From Phalacrocorax aristotelis (Eukaryota; Chordata; Aves; Suliformes; Phalacrocoracidae), in the NCBI RefSeq assembly GCF_949628215.1, contig NC_134286.1, positions 1,178,001 through 1,242,000 on the forward strand: a DNA stretch of 64,000 nucleotides, in the 5' to 3' direction. Below, in pieces: positions 21,955 through 33,110 of the stretch (positions are counted from its first letter, which is position 1; each line of letters starts with the position of its first letter). The notes below the pieces were generated by a model, which worked only from the letters and a program-made list of their open reading frames with translations, was not told where the DNA came from and searched no databases. Position numbers and translations under genes: made by a program.

Positions 21955-22105
21955 CTGCTTTATGATAAACTTCTCCATCTCGTCCTACGAGTCCCAACTT
22001 CCTCTTCAAATTTGATCCAAAAAGTGAAAAACGTAATTCAGCACTCTTGCCCACAGAGAAGCATGCCCCACTTCTAACAAGCAACAATGCCATTTCCTAC
22101 CTCAG
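21955..22105 (-). promoter_or_regulatory. Candidate myeloid promoter of pri-mir-223
   Basis: Reading the minus strand there is a TATA-like CATAAA at 21964-21959. About 35 bases upstream of it is a near-ideal PU.1 site, AAGAGGAAGT (22006-21997). Further upstream are AATTACGTTTT (about 22037-22027, C/EBP or NFIL3-like), ATTGTTGCTTGT (about 22088-22077, C/EBP-like) and an ETS-like TAGGAAAT (about 22099-22092). The block lies about 3 kb upstream of the hairpin, a distance comparable with the conserved PU.1- and C/EBP-driven promoter described for mammalian miR-223. The order and spacing look like a compact myeloid promoter, but this is motif reading only. Confidence 0.4.
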
Positions 22106-23814
22106 ACCTTGACATCCTGCCTCGCACCCTCCCACGGCTGGTGCCTGCTGTCGCTTGGTGGGCTCCCCCCAGCACCCCTGACCACGCGCCTGCGCAGCCC
22201 CCCGCTCCTCTCCCAGGCGCAGCCGAATGCCTCCGCCGTGCCGCGAGGCAACGCCGACGCTGCGCCGGTGCCCTGGCTCCCCACAGGCTCCAGAGGCACA
22301 TGGCTGGCGCTCACGGAGCCGCTCCACCTGTCCCGACACAGGGGTTCAGACCCCAAAGCCGGGGGAGATTTTCCCGGAGAGCCCAGGAGAAAACCATCCT
22401 CTCCTGGCAAGCAGCCATTTGCAGCAACAGCCTGTCCCACAGGAGGGCACGGAGGACGGGCCAGCACGGCTGGGCGAACCCCCGGGCATAGGTAGACCTG
22501 CTCTGGCAGCAGATGCACCGCTGAGGCTGGGCCTGTTCAAAAGACAGACCCAGACCGCAAGGCTGGGCTGGCTGTTCAGGACAGAAAGGCAAGGTGCCAG
22601 CCGCGGTCCCAGCTGCCCCACACCGGGGGCAGGGACGCTGTCGCACGTGCAAGGCGCCGTTCCGGCAGCTGGCAAACACTGGAGCGGGGAGGTTGTGGGT
22701 TTCGGCGATGGCTGCAGGAATGGCTCACGAGGCCAGGAACCAGAAACGCTGCAACCGGTGCCTCATGGCTTGCCCAAAAGCACCGGGGAAGGGCCCGATA
22801 AGCCCCCCCATTACCTGGAAGCCACTGACTGCATGCCCTCCCACAGCCCCCACACTCACCTGAGCACTGCGGCCCCCGCCCCAGCGTGCTGGACTCTGCC
22901 CCATGGCTGCTTGCAACCCCAACGCCAGCAGGGAGGGGAGGGGGGTGTGCGGTAAACCTTTGTCCGCCATCCTGAAGCCATCGAGACAGCAAGAAAAGGA
23001 GCTGAAGAGCACACTTGCACCCAGCTGGGACACCGACTCTCCCTAGTAAAGCCCTCCTCCATCCCGCAACTTCCCCTGCTCTTTGTGTGCTGCCTCATCT
23101 ATGACTAATTTAGATCAAAATCTCCCTCCTGCCAGCAACTCCTCTGCAGCATGTGTGTGCGTGCGAGCTGGGGGGAGCACGTGCATGTGCATCCTGGTAC
23201 CTAGTAGGGCTGCATACACACCGCCATCACTGTTAATTGGAGTCCACCCTCATCAGTTAATCACTGTCCCCAGGGCAGCACTCCCTGGCTGGAGCGTGCA
23301 CATCCCCTAACCTACCCTTACCAAAGCACACCTGGCTCAACACTGCCGCCTTTCCCCCAAAGGAAAATACCAAAAAACTCTTCTGACTCAGGCAGACACG
23401 CTGCCATCTCCAAGGGGAAGCAGTCCAAACCTGAGCTGGCTTCCGTCCCCCCGAAGCTCGAGGTACAATGTGGGGTGGGAGGACAGCTTTCTGTGTTGCC
23501 AGGAATGCAGCTACCCCATGGGTTTCGGTGTCCCGACCCCTGTGGCCCCCTGGGACCTCCCGGAGGAGAAACAGGAGGTGACCCGCAAGGGACCGATCCT
23601 CCCCCATCCCCAGCCACCCCTTCCTCCAGGCGGGACGGGGAGCTGGCACCTACCGTGCTGAGCCAGCCTGGCCGAGGCGGGCAGGGCCGGAGGCATGGGG
23701 CCGGCAGCGTGGGGCTGCCGTGGTGTGGGCTGGCACCGGGGGCCACACAGGAGGAGCGCAGTGGGGGCACAGACCAGGCACACAGCTCGTTTTTGAAGGG
23801 GCTGCTCCTCCTTT

Positions 23815-23867
23815 CAGAGGAAGCTGCAAATGGGGAAGATAAGGCTGAGGTTAGATAACAGGAAATG
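23815..23867. promoter_or_regulatory. Cluster of haematopoietic-type motifs
   Basis: Within about 50 bases there is AGAGGAAG (23816-23823, PU.1/ETS), AGATAAGG (23837-23844, GATA), AGATAA (23853-23858, GATA) and CAGGAAAT (23859-23866, ETS), the last two directly adjoining. It lies about 5 kb upstream of mir-223. Adjoining ETS/GATA sites are typical of blood-cell enhancers. This is motif evidence only. Confidence 0.3.
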
Positions 23868-24024
23868 TCTGGATGTGAGTGACAACATGTCCAGGTTGTG
23901 AAAGCAGCTCTCCCCATCCTGCCACCGGGGCGCAGAGCTCACGAGCAGGGCGAGGGGTGGCTGGGGGAGGGCAAGTACCTTGCACCTTCACCCCGTGCAA
24001 CCATGTCACACCAGCGGGCCTGGG

Positions 24025-24080
24025 CTGCAGGGCGCTGGGGGGACTGCAGGGTGCTAGGGGGGCTGCAGGGTGCTGGCGGC
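24025..24080. repeat. 19-bp minisatellite, about three copies
   Basis: Units starting ctgcaggg at 24025, 24044 and 24063, each followed by ygctrggggg-like sequence. Confidence 0.7.
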
Positions 24081-24700
24081 TGCCCTCCTCACACCCGAGC
24101 CGAAGGCGGCACAGGGCAGGTCAGCAGGGAGCTGTGTAAGTAGCCGCACCAGCTGTTCCAAGTGCGGCCACCTTGCAGTCACCCGGCCCCACAGCAGTCA
24201 GACCCCCGTGTCCCCAGCTGCGGAGGACCGGGGGAGCCACGGGGAGAGCTGGGGAGGGCCACGGTGGAGGGCCATGGAGGCAGGGACCACCGGAAAGGTT
24301 CTGGCTCAGGAGACAGGCTCATGCCTGTGCTCTGCCCAGAGGGATCTCTTACCCCTCCAGCCGCAAAAGGAGCAGGGAAGCAGGGCTCTCCTTGCAGGGG
24401 AGAGCTGACTCTGCAGCCGCTGCATGTGCTTTTGCTACAAAAGGTTCCCCACAGGGCTCACCTCCCTTTTGAATGCCTGGATGCAGGCTGCAATGCCTCT
24501 GTTCCCCCGCACTCCCGCGGGGAGACAGGCTTTGCTTTCCCCGTCACAGCTCCTGATGGAAGATCCAGCGCTGGTCCCCCACCCCGGCCACTGCCAGTCC
24601 CGCTGCACACCCGCCAGCCTCCGCCGAGGTCCACCTCTGGAGCAGATCGACAGCTACAGTACCCATGCAGAAAAGTAAAGGCCAGTGTTTTGTTCAGAGT

Positions 24701-27700
24701 TATAACCAAAGCAAGTTCCACTGTTTTCTCACCTCTTTCCCTCTCCTGGACCGCCTCTAATACAAGGTGCTTTAAGGCACATACCCTGTCACCTCTTAGT
24801 GCTATTTTCATCTAACCCGGGTGGGAGCAAGGCTAGGCAACGCAGCTCTGGAAACAGAGGCCAACGAGCTGTCTGGGCTCAAGCTGGCGGTACAACTATC
24901 AAAGCAGAAGCCAAACCAATTCAAGCAGAAGCAGGAATTTTAGACATTCCTAGTCTCTTTAGGTCAGTATGGTGCATAGCATATCTTGTAAGGCCAGGAC
25001 TTGTTAAAAATATGTCACACTCTGTCTGCATTATCCCAAGCATGTTTGCTATCAGCTAGCCATGCCAGTGTGATGGAGACCTTGGGATCCTTCTTGTAGG
25101 CCCGGTTTTCTTGCTCCCAGCAGTCGGCTTCTGCCCTTCCTTTCCAGTTTTTGCCTCCCTGGTGTTGCTTTCCTAGCCTCCCTGCTGCCGTCCGGCTCTG
25201 CAGCCAAACCACATGGGGATCCTCTAGCGCGTGCTGCCAGGGCCTGCATTCATCCAGCAGCCTTTAGTTACGTTATCAGCATGCTTGGGCCGCAGCCACA
25301 TATTTTGTTACGTTTCTGCAGCTCTGTCCAAACCCCTGATCTGGAAAACACTTACTTACACCTCCAAGTAACTGTGCACACTGACTCCCTGAGAGTGCTC
25401 ATGAGCTACTCCTGCGCCTGCATGCAGACCTAGTGCGGCCAACCTTCCTGCTAAAAGCAAAACCCGCCCTTGTGCCCCAGGCATAGTTAGATAATGAGGA
25501 ATACAGTTACTCTCCAGTTCCTCTTTCATCTGCATGTGTTTTAAAATATACAATGAAAGAGGAATGGAAAGGTCTGAGTGGTTTTGTTTCGTTTTTGCAT
25601 TGGTTTTAATTGGGGGAAAGAAGTAGGTTTGTTCATGTAGTTTGCGTAGGTTTTCTTCTAGGCTTTCTTTTTCACTCTCTCTTTCTCCTGCCTGTACCCA
25701 AAAGGCTTTGAAATGAGTCAAGGTCTATGGAAAGAAAAAAGGACAGAAGTTTTATTCCCGTTCTTTGTGGGGATGCAGCACAAAACCAAAATGTTTGGTC
25801 ACTCTCAGTGGAACATAAGTCAGTGCTGAATTTAAAAAAATCATGAGTGACTGAGAAGACCCGAAGCAAATACCACTACGTTTTGTAATTTATAAAAGCT
25901 CAGACCTAAATTCAGATCCAAAATCCTTAGTCCGCATCCATCTCTAGCAGAGATCTTCTCAATTATCTTCTCAAACAGCAGTAGGTAACTGTGCATCACC
26001 CTTCATTTTCTGCTGCGTGAACAGAAGATTTTAACTGATCACCCCATTTTGCTAGTTTCTACACCAAGTTTGCAATAAGATTGACAAAATACTGCAGCTT
26101 ATTTCTGGTCTTGCTCACATGTCATTTACAACTATGGGATTCCCTGCACTTCACTGGGACTAGTGCTGATGTATTACAGCATGGATCAGAATCGATTCAG
26201 GCCCCCAGGCAAAGAAACAAACAAACTCAGGATGCGTGTATATATGCAAAATGTACAGACTATCCAAATGCTTTCATTAGGAGAACAAAAGCAGTGTTGA
26301 AACATTCCTCCACAAACTAAATTACCCTGAACCAACTGCAATGCTCAGAGCAAGACTGGCTTCATCTTCACGGCAAACATCCCCATACTGCTCTGAAGCT
26401 GACTGTCAAAATGTACTACATTTGTTACTCAGGAGGACAGAGCAGTTAATCAAAATGGTCTTTTTTGGCCACTGTATCTCAAAAATGAATTATTGAAAGC
26501 ATCAAACCTGGATGCCCAAATGTAAGGTATTAAATCTGCAGATAGGCTCGTAGGTAAAAACAGGCCTCTGGCAAAGGATGTGGCCCCCTGGCCCCCGATC
26601 TGCACACTCCTGCAGATCAGGTCCTTTGGGTCTCAGGAGTTCAGGAGTCTCTTTATAAGTCTGGTCATTTTGTCGGGCTCATTTTTGTGGCATCTGGCCA
26701 CACCTAGTAGCAGGCCTTGCGAATCTGGGATCTGAGTCATGTGGAAAAACGCTCTTTGGATATTTCATGCTCCCCTTGGGTGGTCGCACAAATTCTTATT
26801 GACATCACATGTCCAGGGCAAGAAACAGACTAATAAAAAAACCCCCGAAACAGTTATGATCAGTGCAAAAAGAAGCAACACCCTTGCACGCTCAACAAAA
26901 AGTCCTAAGGGCATGTCTGCAAACCTCCCATTAAAAGCTCAGATTCTTTACCATCAACCTGCATTGAACCCCTTGCTGGCGTCCCACAGCACCATCCAAA
27001 CCAGCTAGCCTAAATCTCGTTTATGTAGGACAGCATGAGCTTCACTCAGCGAAGACTTTCTAGCAAACATGCCACCACAAGCCTGAGCCTCATTAACTGG
27101 GACAGCGGGAGATCAAGTGTCTCCCTCCAGCCAGGACACCCTGCTTTGCGCCGCTCCTAATTGCCACACAGTCCCATAGGCCAAGACTGATGTCCGCGGT
27201 GGATGTTTCACAGTGAAGCTGATTTCCTCTATAGTTTGTAAATGTCACCACACTACCCCGCTCTGTGCAATAGCCTTGAAATTTCCCTCAGCATTTCCTA
27301 ATCAAGCTAGCTTTTTCAGTACACTTGCAGCATGCAGCTCTGTGGCTTGCTCCGGGAAGAGGAAGAAGGAAGGTAGCCAGGGGGATTACGGACTGCCAAC
27401 AAATACTGCCTCAGAGGTTTCTGCATACTGTTCCCCGAACCACAAAATTTTCTTGGAAAACAACTTGAAATAAAGTGGCTAAAACGAGTCACACAGTCCA
27501 TTTGATTAGCATGTAGCCAGTTCCCTCCCACCGTAGTTTCAAGTCCTTGTACTTTTTACCTGTCATGGAGTAAGGCACGAAGGACTGGCAGGTTTGTACT
27601 GGACACAGGCAAATCAGGGCTCATTCTACACCCGTGCTGCTCTCACTCATTGATCCATAGGGGTTCAGCCAAGGTCAGGTGAATGCAGAGTTTGGTCTGT

Positions 27701-30700
27701 TGGTCAGCACACCTTCACCTGGTGCCAGGAGATTTTTCCTTGGGACAGTTCATTGCACAAATATCTTCAAAATCAACATACTCCTCTTGATAAAGGAATT
27801 AAAGCTATTACGTTACCAAGTCAGGCCTGATTCCAGACATCGGTGACTGTCTTTCATTTCAGTTTGCTCAGTCAACCCAGTTCTGCTATCCAGCAGCATC
27901 CAGAATGGAGGTCATCAGTTTTGAAGCCACTGTATGAAGAAATGCAAATACAAATGTCAAATTCAAAAATACCAAACCACTCTCCCTCAGGTTCTCCTCC
28001 CAGGTAAGGAATAATATTTACTCCTGCATTGCCTCTTTTTAGTGTAATTTTTGAATTATTTTCCTCTATCCTTGGGTCTTGGAGAGCTTTCAGATTAAGT
28101 CTCAAAGAGCCACTTGCTACCAGACTTTCTCCTGAGCTGTCTCTGTGAGCAGCAGTTGCTGACTTGCCCTGCAGCACGGTGACAGTGCCCCAGGCTCTAA
28201 AGAAGCCAGCAGCAAATCCTCCAGCTGGGGAAAAAAAACAGTACAAAGAGGGTCTTTCACATGAATGACCATAGCGGAGTGAGGGGAGGGGAGGAGGAAC
28301 AGGGAGACAGGAGCAGTCCTGAGCCTTGCATCTGGAAGCACTCGTGGTGCTGCATTCTCTAGGGAGCAAGACGGGGTGAGTGTTGTCACCATTCCTTCCC
28401 TCCAGAAACTGGTTGATGAAGCCACAGCTTAGTTCTAGGCACAAAAAAAATGACAACTATTCCTTGAAGGCTGAGCTGTGCATGATGGAGGAACTCACTG
28501 GGGAGGTCCTCCCACAACCCTGGCCTTTAACCCCTGCAGCTGGGCTCTCGGAGGAATCTCTTCAGCCAGTCTGCCTGTGGACATAAGGCTTCACTGCTAG
28601 TCTGCCTGCTTGCTAGTTCCTTCAGCAAAATGCACGCTTGGCCAAAACCTGCCTCGCTGGCTAAGCTGGGCTTTGAGTCGCAGGAACACCTAGTTTCCAT
28701 TTCCATTCTTTATCTCCTTCAGAAAAGAAAAAAACCAATCAACACACCACATGGGCCCTCCAGTTTTGCTGTAAGTGCTATCTCCCTCCCTTCCTGCTCC
28801 CTTTTCAGGCGGGCGCGCAGCGGTGAGAGTCAGAGGCTGGACTGCAGCAAACGGAGGATGTTTCTGTTCATGGTTGATTGTGCGTTTGTCACTTTTATTT
28901 TAGACCTCTGGTTAAGAAAAAAAGAGATGAGGGAAAAAGACAGACACAAACCAGAAGGTTCAAAGCTGTCTTTCAGATGGGCAGTGACAGATAAGAAAAC
29001 CCCACTAACTGTCACAGCCATTGACCCAAAAGACATCCTGTACATCATACACTATCAATATTAATAGTATAAAATGAATAATAGTAGCGTGAGTATTGTA
29101 ATTCTAAAGAAGCAGAAAAATAGCACCAGCCAGAGGTCAAGTGCGTTCGGGTAGCTTGGGTTCATTCTTATTCCATCTTAATTGGTACATCTAGATTTCT
29201 ATATGAGTAGAGGAAAACCAGACTTCCTTTTGTTTTCCCAAAGCCTGACATCCCTGTTCAGTCGAGACCAGTTTGCTGATCACAGGTGCTGAGTAAGAAT
29301 CACAGCCTTGCCTACAGGTTTTGCCTCAAAATAAGCTCATATTGCAGCCATCTATCTCCTTAATTCCAGCACATCACTAAAAAATAAAGCCATATTTTCC
29401 CATATTTACTCCCTCAAAGGACTATCTTTTCTCCAGCGGTAATCTTGTTATGTGGCTAGGCAAAGAGTAAAGTCTTACTCTGGCTGTAAAAGATTGATAG
29501 ACTTTATCTCTTAAAGAAATTAGGAGACATGGAGCTGCACTTTATTCACTGCTGATGTTGATACAGTTACTCCACACATATTATCTCTGAGAACAGAATC
29601 AAGCCCTGGAATACTAGAAAGACAGCCATGGATTCACATCTTTATTTTTTTTTAACCCATCAAAAAATTTTAACAAGCATTGAAGTTGTCAAAAAGAGGA
29701 TTGTGCTGATTCGTTTTCACAGACAATGAAGGCAGAGAGCAATTGTGCTTCTGATGTTAATCATTGCCTTTTACTGAACATGCTGAATTACTTTTCTCTG
29801 CATATTACTTTCAGAAACCACATATTAGCCAAGTTTCTCTGCTGCCAGTTTCTGGAGATCTTATCAAATGAACATCCTGGTTCCAAAGCACTGCAGATTC
29901 CTACATGGCATAGCAAGCAAAGGCCTGTGTTAAACACAGACACTCACTCTGCGACTACAGTCTCTGAACTATACCAGGCTCTCTCCTGCATGGGAACGCA
30001 TCAGGAAAGGCAGCTTTGCAGGGTGGCCTTCCGAGGTGGTGGTCTCAGGCCGCTCCCCTCCCGTGGCTCAAGGGGCCATTGCTGGCCAAAGCAATTGGCA
30101 AAGTCAGGGAAGAAAAACACATCAGGCCTTTTAAGTTCAGAGACACCGCTTCTGAAAGGCTCCCAAGTCACAGATAACTGGAAACCAGGACTGCACTAGC
30201 GAGATACCGGTTGCCCTGTTCTTCCATTCTTCCCTTGGCATCTGCTGCTGGCGAACCCCAGGCGATAGAGCACCGGCTTGGCCAGGCCCTTGTCTGACCC
30301 AGGGCAGACGTTCCGCTCTTCGGTTAGGCCTCAGAAATGACTGCAGAAACGACATGGGACCAACAGTACCAGGAACACCTACAATACCAAAATGGTGTGT
30401 TTATCAGTCCTGAGCTCCCACACAAGGCAGCCACCGTAGCATCTCCAAGATGTTAGCATTTGCCATTCTCGGACTCTTTGCTTGGGCTTCCGGGAGGAGG
30501 CAGATGTGTAGCTTATCGCTCACCCCACTTCTAGCGTTTCAACACTTGTGCCTTTGCTTGCAGAGTCATTGTCGTAGGGAAGTATGTGACCACTAGGCTC
30601 CAGCTTGCAGCCAGCATGCTGCGTTGCTCAACAGTGACAGTTGGGTTTACATCAGCCATCATCCTCTGTGGCAATGAAGCGCTTCCCCAAGACCAGAGCT

Positions 30701-32189
30701 GCTTTTCAGCTGCAGAAACCATTGTAACAGAACAAAAGGGGGTTTGGCTGTACAACATGCATCTGTCTCTCAGTCCACGAGGTATCACGCTGCTGGGCCT
30801 CCCTGTAACTATTGCATCAAACCTCTCCTCTTTGAACACAGATGATCTTTGCAGCCGTTGTCCCCAAAAACCGCCTCTCATAGCAGGATCACCTGCATCA
30901 GTCAGACCCCTCCACAGTGGGACAAGAAAAGCCCAAACAAAATCATGTGGGTTGCTACAACTGCCAACAAGTTTTATAAAAGCGGGATTTTTTCGTAAGC
31001 ATTGCCTTGACTGCCTGCAATGTTTCTCACCCTTCCCAAGAGGAAAAGTATATTTTGAAAGATTGCAGCCCTCGTAACCTGGGCAGCCGTTTCTCTTCTA
31101 CTGAGACTCTTAAAAGAGTATTTTAAAAATCATACGGCTCCATGCTATAGCTGAACAGAGAGGGACCCACCAAACAGACCAGAGTACCTCCAACACCCAG
31201 TATCTACTTCCAGCGCATCTTCCCTGTTGTGATGGAGCTCTTGAGACGTCCCAGGGCATTTTCCACTTCAGCAAAATTCTGTCAGCACACCTTTTCCCAC
31301 TGCAGTGCTTCACGTGGTGTTGCCTACAGCAGGGATGCAGGCTGAAACGGCATCATGTAGTAACCGGGGGTTTCTCCCCCTTCCCCAGAGCAGCTGAGTC
31401 GCTTGACAGCCTTTACTCAGTGAGGTATAAATCAGGGACAACTTTAGGTAAGAGCATGGCAAAATAAGAAAGGAAAGAGGTTTTTATTTCACCTGATGAT
31501 TTGTCCCAGGATGTGGATGACAATGAGCTTTGAAAACCCTCAGTCTGAAGAGTTCATCAAATACATAAACAAACGCCTGCTTTCAAAGCAGCTTATGGAA
31601 CATCGCATACATCCAACAAGGCACATAAAAAGTGTATTTTCAGCAGCACCCTAGCCTTATCCAGACAGTGAACTTACACTTGGCACCAAGACAGACAAGA
31701 AATTGCCCATCAGAGCACATTGCCTGAGCAAGGCATTAGTGTCAGAGCACTGATTACCCTGCCCAGCCGGTTAAAATGCCAGCAGGCAACAAGGAAGGCT
31801 GCCTGCAGGGCAGATTGGAGGTCTTGATAGGGTCAGGGCTGTTTTCATGGCTTCCTGTCAAAGGCTGAGTAAATGTCAGCGTTGACTCTTAAAATTGGAG
31901 GAGACAGGGTAACTCTGTGAGGCAGGGTAATTTTTCTAAGCAAGTAAATTTCTAGCCTGATGGGTAGGCTTTGCACAAGTGCTGTTCTCAAGCAAGGACA
32001 AAGCTGCCCTTGCAGTAGTGTATAGGGGAAACCTCAGTGTAGAATTCAGCAAGGCCCCAAGACAGGCATGAATATTTAAAAAAACTGTTCTGCTGTTGCT
32101 GTGTGTCACTTCTGTATGTCAGTGACATACAGCTTTAGGCTTTACCTAAGGATTTGCAACTTTTTATGAGATAGAAAGCCAGATCTAGG
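24701..32189. other. Intergenic, no supported gene
   Basis: AT- to mid-GC sequence. The open frames are short and share no domain. A 21-base palindrome is at 32112-32132. I find no recognisable repeat family or RNA gene. It may include upstream exons of the leftward mir-223 transcript, which I cannot detect by eye. Confidence 0.5.
32112..32132. repeat. Perfect 10-bp-arm inverted repeat, one-base spacer
   Basis: CTGTATGTCA, then G, then TGACATACAG. It lies less than 100 bases before the CpG island. Confidence 0.9.
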
Positions 32190-33110
32190 GTGGCTGATGC
32201 AAGGAAGAGGAGAGAAACGTGGCGGCGAACACGCTTTGCGCCAAAAGCCGCCGCTCCCACGCTCACATTGCTCTCGCCTCCTCTAGGATCGTGTTTGCAG
32301 CGTCCTCCTTCCCTCTGCACACCCAAACCAGCCTGCTGAGCGCACATCCAGGTAACGTGGCTGTGAAACCACGCAGGGTCCTCAACGGCCCCTCTTCAGC
32401 TGTGACCTTGCCCGTAGAGCTGGTCAGTGGAACACCCGAGGGAGAAGCAGAGACTCCTTAGCCAAGACTAGACGGCACGGAGAGGCGGCCAGACCCGACC
32501 GGAGCCCAGGGAACAGCTACGGGAGGGGGGGCCCAAGGTAAGCATGTTCCTTGAAAGCCGGAGGAAGGCTGTGAAATGGGCAGATCCTCCCCGGGGGCTC
32601 AGCCTCCGCGCCCGGCCCCTGCAAGGCCCCGACTCGCTCAGAGCGGCCGCGCCGCGCCGGCCTGGCCCGGAGAGGAGCGGAGAGCGGCTTCAAGCAGAGA
32701 CCCCCGCGGCTGCAGGCGGCGTCGAGCGGGAGCGCCGGGCCGGGCTCTGCCCCGCTCCCCGCCAGGGCCCGGGGGGCACCGGCAGCCCGCAGCGGCCCGG
32801 ACGGCGGGGCCCAGCGCGCCCACGGCCCGCCGCGCCGGACCTGATCGGGGCCCGGCCCGGCCCGGCGCCGCCACCCGGGCTCGCTCCCGCCGCCGGGTGT
32901 CGCTGCCGCTCCGCTCGCAGCGCTCCGGTGCTCCTTCCGCGCCGCCTCAGCCGCTGCGGGCCTCGGCGGCGGCCCCTACCCCAGGCGCGGCCCCGCGGAG
33001 GCCCTGCCCGCCTCGGCCGCGGGCACAGGGCAGCCCCGGTCCCGCGCTGCGCCGGGTGCGGGGTGCCGGGGCCGCCCCCCGCCCGCGGCCCGGGGGCTGG
33101 CAGACACCCC
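32190..33110. promoter_or_regulatory. CpG island, probable promoter of an unidentified transcript
   Basis: The core at about 32580-33100 is extremely GC-rich with frequent CpG (for example gccgcgccgcgccggcc), and a milder CpG-rich shoulder runs from about 32210. A consensus plus-strand splice donor cccaag|gtaagc ends a possible first exon at 32537. Open frames across the core exist on both strands and in several frames, so none is convincing as protein. CpG islands usually mark promoters, so a transcript probably starts here, in either direction. Its identity is unknown. It could be a long noncoding RNA, or a far-upstream start for the leftward mir-223 transcript. Confidence 0.6.
32530..32545 (+). 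other. Strong candidate 5' splice site in the CpG island shoulder
   Basis: AAG|GTAAGC with GT at 32538-32539, matching the consensus closely. It suggests a rightward transcript whose first exon ends at 32537. No partner acceptor was identified. Confidence 0.35.

Larger units (their letters stand above)
22106..24700. other. GC-rich, partly CpG-dense block without a supported gene
   Basis: CpG density is highest at about 22180-22300 (cgcgcctgcgcag, gccgccgtgccgcgaggc-type sequence), directly upstream of the candidate mir-223 promoter on the minus strand. The many long open frames on both strands (for example 22227-22955 plus and 23318-23917 minus) are Pro/Gly/Arg-rich, overlap one another in several frames and show no domain, so I treat them as products of base composition. 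Confidence 0.5.

Noticed and set aside
22087-24815. Long frames such as 22227-22955 (+) and 23318-23917 (-)
   Set aside because: GC-rich, mutually overlapping, no domains, no exon series; most likely composition artefacts.
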